A stretch of DNA of 64,000 nt from a virus: IMG/VR virus record IMGVR_UViG_3300044629_000431, positions 62,001 through 126,000 of that record, one strand, 5' to 3'. Shown here one piece after another: positions 57,156-64,000 of this stretch. Numbering within the stretch: the stretch's first letter is position 1; each line of letters opens with the position of its first letter. The notes beneath the pieces were generated by a model. That model saw only the letters and a program-made list of their open reading frames with translations, had not been told where the DNA came from and searched no databases. Both the position numbers and the translations under genes were made by a program.

Positions 57156-57292
57156 CACTTATGCCCCTCCTTTACGAACTTAACACCACGATAGGTTTCG
57201 TTGTATTGTTGGGCTTGTTGTTGCATTTGCTGTTGGTATTCGATACGCTTTTGGGTATCGTATTCAACACCTCTGTAAACGACTTTAGACAT
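57155..57292 (-). CDS. DUF4278-like protein, 45 aa
   Basis: Two YRG motifs: MSKVVYRGVEYDTQKRIEYQ and NETYRGVKFVKEGHK. This is the pattern of the cyanobacterial DUF4278 family of small proteins, common in hosts and cyanophages. Preceded by CTAAGGAG. Function unknown; possibly photosynthesis-associated in hosts. Confidence 0.7.
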   Translation of the reverse strand: MSKVVYRGVEYDTQKRIEYQQQMQQQAQQYNETYRGVKFVKEGHK

Positions 57293-57332
57293 TAGGTTTT
57301 CTCCTTAGTTTTTTAGGTTAAAGAGCGTTCCT

Positions 57333-57485
57333 TCAGTCGGCTTTTGCGTCTATTTTACACTCCTTTGGAGCAATCTGTTTGATTTCCCAAATCAAGTCAT
57401 TTTTTGCTTGTTTTGGAATATCAACTTTATAAACTCTTCCAATCATTAACTGTGCTTGTAAACAAGTTAATAAGAGTGTTTCCAT
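57333..57485 (-). CDS. Small conserved-type protein, 50 aa
   Basis: METLLLTCLQAQLMIGRVYK, then VDIPKQAKNDLIWEIKQIAP, ending CKIDAKAD. The ...LxCxxAQLMxGRVYKVDxP...IWEIKQIAP pattern is familiar from cyanobacteria and cyanophages. Function unknown. Confidence 0.65.
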   Translation of the reverse strand: METLLLTCLQAQLMIGRVYKVDIPKQAKNDLIWEIKQIAPKECKIDAKAD

Positions 57486-57531
57486 AGATGAACGATCCGT
57501 TCCGAGTCGGCTTACTTCCGTCCTATTCAGT

Positions 57532-57738
57532 TTAGCACTTAAGTCTCACAACATCCTTTCGGAGTTCTGATAGCAATCGGTCTTCTTTTCTTTGGTCTAC
57601 TACATCGTCGTTTTTAACGATGTCCATTAGTTCCCACGCTGCGTCACAACTTATTGTCACTTGATTTGATTTGGCAAGTTGAGGCGTAGAGATAGAAAGA
57701 AGTGGAACCCATGCTAAAAGCAAAAGTGCCTTAGACAT
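57532..57738 (-). CDS. Exported protein with signal peptide, 68 aa
   Basis: MSKALLLLAWVPLLSISTPQ is a signal peptide; the mature part QVTISCDAAWELMDIVKNDD is helical with two cysteines (SCD and terminal KC). Probably periplasmic or lumenal. Promoter -10 at 57759. Confidence 0.65.
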   Translation of the reverse strand: MSKALLLLAWVPLLSISTPQLAKSNQVTISCDAAWELMDIVKNDDVVDQRKEDRLLSELRKDVVRLKC

Positions 57739-57758
57739 AGGATGAACGTTAGAGGGAT

Positions 57759-57764
57759 ATTATA
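57759..57764 (-). promoter_or_regulatory. -10 element of the exported-protein gene
   Basis: AGGTATAATATCCC, 21 bases from the ATG; a weak TTGTAT lies 18 bases upstream. A second TATAAT at 57833-57838 may be another start. Confidence 0.5.
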
Positions 57765-57913
57765 CCTCTATTCTTCTTATATATACAAGTTTTATGTTGA
57801 AACAGTAACAATAGATACAAAAATGTATCCATATTATACTAAAAAGAATGAAGATTTATGAAAACCCTCACGCAAAGAAATTTTGCCGGGAAATTTTCCC
57901 CCGATATGGGAAA

Positions 57914-58252
57914 CTACTTCCGCTTTTTGGTTTTGGGTGCTTGATAACCCCAGGTCTTTGGATTGTATCGACCATATCCAAAGTCAATACTCTTTAAGTT
58001 TTCACGAAACTTATCCCAATACATATCAAACAAACGAGTTCTTGTTCCTCTAGTTAGGTCATAACAAACTTCTTCGTCTACAAGATATTTTACAATGTAA
58101 GCATCATTCGGTGCTTCTTTGGTGCAGACATCAGCATATGAACCATTTTCAATCATAATTTCACAACTGTAGCGTGACTTGCAAGTTTCTTTTTCTGCTG
58201 ATGTCCAATGATCCATATGCTTTTCCTGTGTTTTTTCAACAACTTGACTCAC
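57914..58252 (-). CDS. Conserved-type hypothetical protein, 112 aa, GTG start
   Basis: GTG at 58252 overlaps the upstream TGA as GTGA, better than the TTG at 58267. SQVVEKTQEKHMDHWTSAEK, then CKSRYSCEIMIENGSYADVC with several cysteines and a basic C-terminus (APKTKKRK). Unknown. The 175 bases downstream hold only promoter-like and AT-rich palindromes. Confidence 0.65.
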   Translation of the reverse strand: MSQVVEKTQEKHMDHWTSAEKETCKSRYSCEIMIENGSYADVCTKEAPNDAYIVKYLVDEEVCYDLTRGTRTRLFDMYWDKFRENLKSIDFGYGRYNPKTWGYQAPKTKKRK

Positions 58253-58881
58253 GAACGCCCTCCCCAAATAATATCAGGGAATGCTTGCGAAACAACATCT
58301 TTACCAATTTTGTACTTGGTTTCAAGTTTCTTATCTTTAACAAGGCAAACAATTTCTGCCTCAAGAGGATGAAGACCTTGAAGAAGATTGATAAACATTG
58401 TTTCTCTGCGAAGAGAACTCAGACTATCATTGCCACCTTTGACAAAGTTATAAAACTTTTGATACTCTTTGCGAATCGAAGAGCGTCCTTGATCCTGAGA
58501 ACCAAGAGAGTTAGTTCCAAGTTCTTCCATCTTATCAACTGCATCAGCAATCTTCTCACTCAGAGTTCCCTTGAATGAGTCCATCTCATTTACCGCAGAG
58601 TATGGAACATCGCCAGGAGGAAGTGCTGATTGAATGGTCTCATCAAAGTTCCAAATGAACAGTGTTTTCAGACAAGGATGAGCATACTTTTGAAGTGCTT
58701 CTACTTTCTTAACAGTGCTCTTTTGTTTTGCAGCAACATTCAGAATTTCAAAAACAAAAGGATTTGCTGGAAGGTCTGGAATCGGTGCTTCTGCAACTTT
58801 TGCTTTTGGTGCTGCTGGTTTTTTTGTTGCGGTAGTTTTTGCTCTACTCGTTGTCGCTGTCGTCTTCTTCGTCGTAGTCAT
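58249..58881 (-). CDS. T4-like conserved protein (DUF6433-like), 210 aa
   Basis: Thr/Lys/Ala-rich N-terminal tail (MTTTKKTTATTSRAKTTATK), then FVFEILNVAAKQKSTVKKVE and LPPGDVPYSAVNEMDSFKGT. Pattern matches a widely kept T4-like protein that I know as DUF6433; the name is from memory. ATG at 58881 overlaps the upstream gene by 38 bases. Confidence 0.65.
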   Translation of the reverse strand: MTTTKKTTATTSRAKTTATKKPAAPKAKVAEAPIPDLPANPFVFEILNVAAKQKSTVKKVEALQKYAHPCLKTLFIWNFDETIQSALPPGDVPYSAVNEMDSFKGTLSEKIADAVDKMEELGTNSLGSQDQGRSSIRKEYQKFYNFVKGGNDSLSSLRRETMFINLLQGLHPLEAEIVCLVKDKKLETKYKIGKDVVSQAFPDIIWGGRS

Positions 58882-59074
58882 GATAGTTTTCAAAATTAAA
58901 TGCGATTACTTCGTCAGGTATAAGATTACCTTGCTGGTCAAACATCTCAGGATGTGGTCTTGGAATCTCCCGATAGTTCATCATGTATTCTCTTGCCACC
59001 CAACCTGCCATTACTCCCACTATAAGAAACAATACGGTTAGAAAGGAACCGAATACTAGACTAACTGCTAACAT
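58844..59074 (-). CDS. Membrane protein, 76 aa
   Basis: MLAVSLVFGSFLTVLFLIVG membrane helix, then AGWVAREYMMNYREIPRPHP and a very acidic end. RBS GGAGAAAAAG before the ATG. Function unknown. Confidence 0.7.
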   Translation of the reverse strand: MLAVSLVFGSFLTVLFLIVGVMAGWVAREYMMNYREIPRPHPEMFDQQGNLIPDEVIAFNFENYHDYDEEDDSDNE

Positions 59075-59339
59075 TTCTTTTTCTCCGGGAAACTACTTTT
59101 TTCTTCCTTGACTTTAAGGAAAATTCAAAATAGATAGTGACTTCCCGATTGAGAAAGCAAACTATCTTTTCAAAGATAATATGAAATGGTTGAGTCTGCT
59201 TTCTTTTACCTCCATTAAGAATGAGTTCAATGCCACGATTAAAGTGGTCTTCAGGTTTATTTATGTTCGTATCAGACGATTTGGTTTTCTTTGAGGAATT
59301 TGATTGTGTCAACGGATCCTCCAATCTTTTTATCATCAC
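59061..59339 (-). CDS. Doubtful basic 92-aa frame
   Basis: Open frame overlapping nrdC by 68 bases (MMIKRLEDPLTQSNSSKK start). The non-overlapping part (FNRGIELILNGGKRKQTQPF onwards) is basic and looks coding, but has no ATG/GTG/TTG of its own after the overlap. A late-like AACATAAATAAACC lies inside. A genuine shorter gene with an unusual start is possible. Confidence 0.35.
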   Translation of the reverse strand: MMIKRLEDPLTQSNSSKKTKSSDTNINKPEDHFNRGIELILNGGKRKQTQPFHIIFEKIVCFLNREVTIYFEFSLKSRKKKVVSRRKRNVSS

Positions 59340-59508
59340 AAATTACCTGTGGAAAAGTAGAACCTTCTCCAAACTCAGAATAAAATTGTTCTCTTGTAAA
59401 ATCTTCACCTAAAGTATAGACCACAAATGACTGTTTTGTCAACTCCAATACTTCTTTAACCTTAGTGCAATAGGGGCAATCGTTTTTACTATAAACAGTG
59501 AACTTCAT
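59272..59508 (-). CDS. nrdC: Glutaredoxin NrdC
   Basis: MKFTVYSKNDCPYCTKVKEV with redox-active CPYC (residues 11-14) and GSTFPQVICDDKKIGG (cis-Pro and GG). 78 aa, normal size. Reductant for ribonucleotide reductase and other thiols. Late promoter TATAAATT upstream. Confidence 0.93.
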   Translation of the reverse strand: MKFTVYSKNDCPYCTKVKEVLELTKQSFVVYTLGEDFTREQFYSEFGEGSTFPQVICDDKKIGGSVDTIKFLKENQIV

Positions 59509-59528
59509 ATTTCTTTAGATACGCTTAA

Positions 59529-59536
59529 TAATTTAT
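59529..59536 (-). promoter_or_regulatory. Late promoter of nrdC
   Basis: TATAAATTATT, 21 bases before the nrdC ATG, directly behind the terminator. Confidence 0.6.
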
Positions 59537-59538
59537 AA

Positions 59539-59565
59539 GAAAAAAGGAGGGCATAAACACCCTCC
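59539..59565 (-). terminator. Intrinsic terminator
   Basis: Minus AGGAGGG-TGTTTATG-CCCTCCT then TTTTTC. About 75 bases downstream of the sigma70 promoter's start site. Confidence 0.75.
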
Positions 59566-59640
59566 TCATTATACCACCAACTCACCTCTCCCACCACAGA
59601 GAGGGTCTTCATTCCCAAAGTTACAAGGATGTTGAAGACT
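59540..59640 (-). ncRNA. Candidate small RNA or leader, about 100 nt
   Basis: A consensus sigma70 promoter ends at 59646 and an intrinsic terminator at 59540; between them is a second hairpin CCTCTC-N8-GAGAGG. The only frame with an ATG (MKTLSVVGEVSWWYNEEG) runs through the terminator. More consistent with a short transcript than with a normal gene. Confidence 0.4.
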
Positions 59641-59645
59641 TGAAT

Positions 59646-59674
59646 ATTATAAGGGATTCTGAGTCAGGTGTCAA
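59646..59674 (-). promoter_or_regulatory. Consensus sigma70 promoter
   Basis: TTGACA (59669-59674), 17 bases, TATAAT (59646-59651). Confidence 0.78.
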
Positions 59675-59733
59675 GGGTTGACAAAGTATAATTTTGGGTC
59701 TAGACTCTGCTTTGTGGCGGTTGAAGATAAGTA

Positions 59734-60012
59734 CTATGATAAATTTAAAGACGTTGCTTGTACTTCTTCGTTTCTTTGTGCTGCTGTTTTGACTAGACCT
59801 TCTTCATAAGCCGCTAGAACCATATCATCTTTGTTGATAACAGTAATGGGTTGATTGCTTTCTAGTTTAGTCTTGACATACAAGTCACATATTTCGTCAA
59901 TCGCAATGCGAGCACGGTTAGTTGCTACGTTTGTAATCCAAAAATCTACATCAGCAGCAATGTATTCCATTGCCTTCTGTTCTGCTTCTGTTAAAGTAAC
60001 TGTGTAGTCCAT
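59734..60012 (-). CDS. Tail-region protein, 92 aa (paralogue 1)
   Basis: MDYTVTLTEAEQKAMEYIAA, then VDFWITNVATNRARIAIDEI. Almost identical at the N-terminus to the 90-aa gene at 60943. Helical, acidic. Each copy follows a fibre-type gene, so a fibre assembly or chaperone role is plausible. Confidence 0.7.
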   Translation of the reverse strand: MDYTVTLTEAEQKAMEYIAADVDFWITNVATNRARIAIDEICDLYVKTKLESNQPITVINKDDMVLAAYEEGLVKTAAQRNEEVQATSLNLS

Positions 60013-60028
60013 ATTGAGTCTTTTTGAG

Positions 60029-60036
60029 TATTTATT
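60029..60036 (-). promoter_or_regulatory. Late promoter
   Basis: AATAAATACTCAAAAAG, joined to the TAA of the upstream fibre. Confidence 0.65.
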
Positions 60037-60922
60037 ATCCTAAAAGGTATCCGCAAAACCAAGCATAATAAACCGCATAACCACTAGCTCTACGTCTTGC
60101 TGATACAGTATCACCAGCAGTCAAATTCATTATTTGTGTGTTAGTTCCGGGTTGATATACAACACCATAATTCAACATATTATTTGGGTATACGCTACCA
60201 TTTTTTACTAAATTTACAAAATGAGAATTAGTATCTTCTGTTGAGAATGAAAATGAGAAAAAATATTTTCCAGAAATTGGAGCAGTAAAAAGTCCAGTAG
60301 TTGTACTAAAATGATTTCCTACATTATGATCCACATTACTACCAAGATATATCTCTGGGGTTGTTGAATTAAAAGTAGCTCCATGAACCATAAATGATGG
60401 TTGAGAAGGTAGAGTTAATCTACCAGAACCATCAATAGTTGCTCTGACTGACGCATTACTTACATCAACAAAACGAAGAGATGGTGTTGATGTATTGCCA
60501 TAAACATCAATATACCAACCAGTTGCATTATCAGTTGCTCTACCAAAACTTACTTGTCCACCCTCTTGAGATGCATCAACTCTACCTGCTTTGATTTCTC
60601 CACCAACAACTTCAAGTTTTTGTGATGGGACTGCGGTTCCTATACCAATATTAGCACTACTATCAATTCTTAATGCTTCTACACCACCTTCAGCAAAGGC
60701 TATAGTATCAGCACTCGGAAAGAATATTCCGGTGTTTGAATCGCCTGTTGGTGTTATGGACGGAGCACTAGCACTACCGGCAGCAACGGTTGTAACACCA
60801 CTATTTGTAATGCTTGTGCCAGATACTGAACCTACTAACGTTACACTTCCAGTCGCAGTTCCAATCGCAACATTGGTGCTGGTTGATGGTAATATCTGGT
60901 CTACACGAAGATTACTCGCCAT
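60035..60922 (-). CDS. Fibre-type protein with C1q-like tip, 295 aa
   Basis: MASNLRVDQILPSTSTNVAI start; shaft repeats (NIGIGTAVPSQKLEVVGGEI, TGIFFPSADTIAFAEGGVEA). The C-terminal 130 residues (TGLFTAPISGKYFFSFSFS, LTAGDTVSARRR, CGYLLG) look like a C1q/TNF jelly roll, used in phage tips for binding. Shares the shaft segment with 61246. Confidence 0.75.
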   Translation of the reverse strand: MASNLRVDQILPSTSTNVAIGTATGSVTLVGSVSGTSITNSGVTTVAAGSASAPSITPTGDSNTGIFFPSADTIAFAEGGVEALRIDSSANIGIGTAVPSQKLEVVGGEIKAGRVDASQEGGQVSFGRATDNATGWYIDVYGNTSTPSLRFVDVSNASVRATIDGSGRLTLPSQPSFMVHGATFNSTTPEIYLGSNVDHNVGNHFSTTTGLFTAPISGKYFFSFSFSTEDTNSHFVNLVKNGSVYPNNMLNYGVVYQPGTNTQIMNLTAGDTVSARRRASGYAVYYAWFCGYLLG

Positions 60923-60939
60923 AGTGTGAGTTTTTTAGG

Positions 60940-60947
60940 TATTTATT
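60940..60947 (-). promoter_or_regulatory. Late promoter
   Basis: GAATAAATACCTAAAAAACT; the TAA is the stop of the 90-aa gene. Confidence 0.65.
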
Positions 60948-61215
60948 CGGGAAGTTGTGCTGCTGCTTCTTCGTTTCTTTGTGCCACTGTTTTGACTAGA
61001 CCTTCTTCGTATGCCGCTAGAACCATATCAGGTTTGTTAGTTGCGGTGATGGGTTGATTACTTTCTAGTTTAGTCTTAACATATAAGTCACAGATTTCGT
61101 CAATAGCAATTCTTGCCCTATTAGTCGCAGCGTTAGTGATCCATTCGTCCACATCAGCAGCAATGTATTCTATTGCCTTCTGTTCTGCTTCGGTTAAGGT
61201 AATTGTATAATCCAT
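60943..61215 (-). CDS. Tail-region protein, 90 aa (paralogue 2)
   Basis: MDYTITLTEAEQKAIEYIAA, VDEWITNAATNRARIAIDEI: same start as the 92-aa gene at 59734, differing mainly near the C-terminus. Recent duplication of a fibre-associated protein. Confidence 0.7.
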   Translation of the reverse strand: MDYTITLTEAEQKAIEYIAADVDEWITNAATNRARIAIDEICDLYVKTKLESNQPITATNKPDMVLAAYEEGLVKTVAQRNEEAAAQLPE

Positions 61216-61231
61216 ATAAAGTCTTTTTGAG

Positions 61232-61239
61232 TATTTATT
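61232..61239 (-). promoter_or_regulatory. Late promoter
   Basis: AATAAATACTCAAAAAGACT, near-copy of the one at 60029. Confidence 0.65.
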
Positions 61240-61245
61240 ACACTA

Positions 61246-62172
61246 TTATCCTAATAAAACCCCACTAAATCCACTATATGATGGTCCATAAATACGCAAA
61301 TTATTATCTCTAGCAAATAAACTAACATAATCATTTACTGCTAATTGCAATAGAATACTATTAGATCTGCCCCTCTCTGCACTCATATACATTCTTGCTT
61401 GGGCAGTTGCGTCAGTACCATTAATAGCAAATGTGAGAGATCCTGACTGATCTGTTTCAGTTAGAACTGTAGTTGTAAATAAATACACTCCTGCTACAGG
61501 TGCTGTAAATCTACAAGTTGTAGTATTATAATGTGACCCAATATTATATGTTGTAAAAGTAAATTTTGTTATTTCTGCATTCGCCGAATAAGTAGTATAG
61601 CTGCCATCACCATATGCTTGAAAGGCTGGTTGAGAAGGTTTTGTTACTCTACCACTTGAATCTATACGAACTCTTTCTGATCCATTTGTATCAAAACGAA
61701 TAAAACTATTCTCACGATTGCGAATAATAAAACTACCATCATCATTTAATGTTATTTCAGATCCATCGGAAGCAGAGCTTCCAGTATTGTTGTTCGTTAA
61801 ATGAACAACTGGATATGATGGTGCTGATACGTGTATAGTAGTTTCATTTCCGTTTCCAGTTGGGTTATTCGTTCCTATACCCAAACGACCACTACTATCA
61901 AACCTACCTACTTCAACACCACCTTCTGCAAACGCAATGGTATCAGCACTCGGGAAGAGGATACCGGTATTTGAGTCGCCACTTGGACTTATAGGGGGAG
62001 CACTAGTGCTACCGGCAGAAACTACAAGACCACTAGAAAACGTAGCAATACCAGAAGAATTAACAGTTCCAGTAACATTACCAATCAAGTTACCCTGAAT
62101 GTTACTACCAAAAGTAACCGTAGAAACTCCAGCGTCTGCTTGTATGTTATTAACAACTATCTTGCTAGTCAT
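61246..62172 (-). CDS. Fibre-type protein with C1q-like tip, 308 aa
   Basis: MTSKIVVNNIQADAGVSTVT start at 62172 (ATGA with upstream stop). Contains the NTGILFPSADTIAFAEGGVE block shared with 60035; the tip (TTTCRFTAPVAGVYLFTTTV, LAVNDYVSLFARD, GFSGVLLG) is again C1q-like but different in sequence. Confidence 0.75.
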   Translation of the reverse strand: MTSKIVVNNIQADAGVSTVTFGSNIQGNLIGNVTGTVNSSGIATFSSGLVVSAGSTSAPPISPSGDSNTGILFPSADTIAFAEGGVEVGRFDSSGRLGIGTNNPTGNGNETTIHVSAPSYPVVHLTNNNTGSSASDGSEITLNDDGSFIIRNRENSFIRFDTNGSERVRIDSSGRVTKPSQPAFQAYGDGSYTTYSANAEITKFTFTTYNIGSHYNTTTCRFTAPVAGVYLFTTTVLTETDQSGSLTFAINGTDATAQARMYMSAERGRSNSILLQLAVNDYVSLFARDNNLRIYGPSYSGFSGVLLG

Positions 62173-62411
62173 ACGATTCTCCACTCTCCTTGTACTGTGA
62201 CGGTGTAACCACTACTGACTGTTACCGTTCCGGCAGTGACTCCATTGGTTCCTGCTGGTATCGTCACATTCTCATCAATCGTGTTCTTGTTTGCTTTAAT
62301 CACACCATAAGTATCTAGCCACTGTGAGGCACCATTCGCACTGATGATGTCTTTAAAGTCAACGGTGCTTCCAGTTTGTGAGCGAACGGTATTAACAATT
62401 AAAGTTGTCAT
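62169..62411 (-). CDS. Small tail protein, 80 aa (paralogue 1)
   Basis: MTTLIVNTVRSQTGSTVDFK, then ANGASQWLDTYGVIKANKNT and GEWRIV. Same layout as the 79-aa gene next to it. The beta-rich NTIDENVTIPAGTNGVTAG region suggests a small fibre-like shaft element. Confidence 0.7.
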   Translation of the reverse strand: MTTLIVNTVRSQTGSTVDFKDIISANGASQWLDTYGVIKANKNTIDENVTIPAGTNGVTAGTVTVSSGYTVTVQGEWRIV

Positions 62412-62647
62412 ACAATCACCCACTCACCAAGTTGTGTGACGGTATAACCATCGGCAATCGTGATGGGACCAGCAGAAAGTCCATTGGTGTCTGCTGGAAT
62501 TGTGATGTTCTCAGCGATGGTATTACGATTGGTCTTGATGACTCCATAAGAATCCACCCATTGCTTATCACCATTTGCGGTGATTTGGTCCTTGAACTCT
62601 GTTGTAGAGGTCGTGGAGTCAATGATGTTAGCTTTGAGTGTGCTCAT
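62408..62647 (-). CDS. Small tail protein, 79 aa (paralogue 2)
   Basis: MSTLKANIIDSTTSTTEFKD, ANGDKQWVDSYGVIKTNRNT, GEWVIV: tandem duplicate of 62169, coupled by ATGA. Confidence 0.7.
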   Translation of the reverse strand: MSTLKANIIDSTTSTTEFKDQITANGDKQWVDSYGVIKTNRNTIAENITIPADTNGLSAGPITIADGYTVTQLGEWVIV

Positions 62648-62661
62648 TGGAGGTTTTTAGG

Positions 62662-62669
62662 TATTTATA
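62662..62669 (-). promoter_or_regulatory. Late promoter
   Basis: CTATAAATACCTAAAAACC; stop of the S74 fibre lies within. Confidence 0.7.
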
Positions 62670-63858
62670 GACCAGCGGCATCTAAACGTGCTTGAAGTTC
62701 TGAAATGATAGTTTGCTGCTCTTGAATAGCTTTAAAAGCAACCGCAACTAAACTTCCATAGTCTAGACCCTTATATCCTGTTGCCCCATCACCAGTTGAT
62801 ACAACTTCAGGAATAATTTCCTCAACTTCTTGAGCAATAAATCCAATGTGAGTCTTATTATCACTATTCATTTCATAATGTCTTGGTACTAAACTTAAAG
62901 CAGTTGTTAACCCATATCCTATTGGTCTAATATTTTGCTTGAGTCTTTCATCAGAAGCATTAGTCCATGCTCCAGCAGAACTTAAATATCCTTCATTTGT
63001 ACCATTGTAAAAATAAAGATTACCAGAGGAGTTCGTATATATTGAACGATACACACCAGATGTACTATCTCTAACTCCTATTCCAGCTTGAGAACCTACA
63101 ACTTGAAGGACGGCATAAGGACTATAACTACTAAAAGAACTATATGTTCCCCCAGTGTTGGATATAACAACCATACCAGCATTGTTACTGTCTGATATAC
63201 GAAGTTTTTCTGTGCCTCCTGCCCCAAAGTTTAAAATATCAGTAGCGTGTTGATAATTTACCCATCCTCGGTACTGTGATGCAGATGCTGAATTATCACC
63301 AAACTGAACCCAGGAATTGCCATTTGTTGGATTTGCCCATAGTTGTAAACCTCCAGAAGAACCAGAAGCAGTTGATCCAACAGAAATTGTTTGAGTTCCA
63401 GCATTACTATCAACAGTATCACCAATATGAACATCATAAGATCCAGCAGGCATTTGTAAATGACCACTTGAAGATATCCGAACTCTTTCAATATTATCAG
63501 TTCCTAAAATTAATGGTCTAGAGGATCTACCATTTATAGCAAAATGATCACTATCTCCTCTTGTTGGAGATCCAAAAAGTTGATATGCAGAACCTATCTC
63601 ACCAATTGTTGTTCCATTTGTTTGCCACTGTAACCATCCACCCGTTGTTCCACCAATATTAACCAAAATAGATGGACCATAAGATAAAGATTCTGGTTGA
63701 AAAATTTTTAATTTTGCAGTACTACTAGAAAATGTTGTGGATCCTATACCAACAGAATCATTAATATTGAACGTCCCAGCACTAATATTCGCAGCGTTTA
63801 TCGTGACTGTCTGACCGCTTCCGACTGGTTGTATACGATTAACATTCAGAATACTCAT
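62665..63858 (-). CDS. Fibre protein with S74 chaperone, 397 aa
   Basis: MSILNVNRIQPVGSGQTVTI start; beta repeats; C-terminal SDERLKQNIRPIGYGLTTAL, THIGFIAQEVEEIIPEVVST and YKGLDYGSLVAVAFKAIQEQ is an S74 chaperone, close to that of 39183. Late promoter upstream. Confidence 0.82.
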   Translation of the reverse strand: MSILNVNRIQPVGSGQTVTINAANISAGTFNINDSVGIGSTTFSSSTAKLKIFQPESLSYGPSILVNIGGTTGGWLQWQTNGTTIGEIGSAYQLFGSPTRGDSDHFAINGRSSRPLILGTDNIERVRISSSGHLQMPAGSYDVHIGDTVDSNAGTQTISVGSTASGSSGGLQLWANPTNGNSWVQFGDNSASASQYRGWVNYQHATDILNFGAGGTEKLRISDSNNAGMVVISNTGGTYSSFSSYSPYAVLQVVGSQAGIGVRDSTSGVYRSIYTNSSGNLYFYNGTNEGYLSSAGAWTNASDERLKQNIRPIGYGLTTALSLVPRHYEMNSDNKTHIGFIAQEVEEIIPEVVSTGDGATGYKGLDYGSLVAVAFKAIQEQQTIISELQARLDAAGL

Positions 63859-63872
63859 TTGAGTTTTTTAGG

Positions 63873-63880
63873 TATTTATG
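63873..63880 (-). promoter_or_regulatory. Late promoter
   Basis: CATAAATACCTAAAAAACTC; TAA is the stop of the partial upstream gene. Confidence 0.65.
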
Positions 63881-64000
63881 ATGGGTAAGCGATGATAACG
63901 ATACCAGAACCACCGGAACCAGAAAGATATCCACCATTCCAAACTCCTCCTCCGCCGCCGCCAGTTCCCATTGTTCCAGAAGTAGCATTAGTATTAGTAC
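63876..64000 (-). CDS. C-terminus of a glycine-rich tail protein (partial)
   Basis: Only the last 41 residues are in the window: a poly-Gly run, then VWNGGYLSGSGGSGIVIIAY ending PS. The GGSGIVII ending is typical of cyanophage glycine-rich tip or adhesin proteins. The start lies beyond base 64000. Confidence 0.65.
   Translation of the reverse strand, partial: TNTNATSGTMGTGGGGGGVWNGGYLSGSGGSGIVIIAYPS

Noticed and set aside
57833-57838. Second TATAAT before the 57532 gene as a strong promoter
   Set aside because: No -35 or dyad box at usable spacing; it may be only AT-rich filler. Mentioned as a possible alternative start only.
1-64000. CRISPR array or integrase/attachment site
   Set aside because: No regularly spaced direct repeats of 24-37 bases, no integrase motif and no attachment-like duplication next to the tRNAs were seen.

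Overview
The window is a piece of a T4-like cyanophage (a myovirus of marine or freshwater picocyanobacteria). It carries T4 morphogenesis and replication genes (gp4, gp26, gp48, gp53, gp54-like, gp5- and gp27-like hub genes, gp32, gp33, gp59) next to cyanophage-typical genes: CP12, phoH, thyX, a DUF1825-like gene, S74-chaperone fibres and 2OG-Fe(II) oxygenases. Almost everything is on the minus strand and is transcribed from high to low coordinates. The only plus-strand block is gp4-ORF-gp48-gp53 at 48.8-51.4 kb.

Layout. 1-21.4 kb holds about 79 small, tightly overlapping genes, mostly of unknown function. Among them are a Dam-type methylase with a possible PD-(D/E)xK nuclease beside it, a SprT-like metallopeptidase, the Calvin-cycle inhibitor CP12, an AbrB-like-domain protein, two proteins with T4 capsid-targeting-like N-termini (one carries a HiPIP-like iron-sulfur motif) and an SF2 helicase. 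21.4-37.1 kb holds two giant fibre genes flanking a nine-gene overlapping operon of methyltransferases, Fe(II)/2OG-type hydroxylases and a paralogous pair of unrecognised proteins, with a glycine-rich adhesin in its middle. 37.1-38.5 kb is a tRNA island (Leu, Met, Ile) with a broken HNH endonuclease and an orphan Phd/YefM-like antitoxin. 38.5-51.4 kb is baseplate and hub. 51.4-59.5 kb is replication, transcription and nucleotide metabolism (Mom-like protein, gp32, gp59, gp33, exonuclease, PhoH, ThyX, glutaredoxin). 59.7-64 kb is a second array of small tail proteins with duplicated modules; the last gene runs off the window.

Three promoter classes can be read by eye. (i) Classical sigma70 promoters, TTGAC(A/C)-N17-TATAAT. 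(ii) TATAAT promoters without a -35 hexamer but with a dyad box (right half AACTGGCACA) 28-30 bases upstream of the -10. Nine copies keep this spacing, and most have a hairpin in the spacer. (iii) T4-type late promoters (A/T)TAAATA, which usually overlap the TAA stop codon of the preceding gene. Class (ii) and the putative modification operon at 23.9-31.1 kb are the two most unusual things here.

Gene boundaries were set by ATGA, TGATG, TAATG and TAGTG stop-start overlaps and by promoter spacing. No stretch over 300 bases lacks a gene. Product names come from reading motifs by eye; no database search was run.
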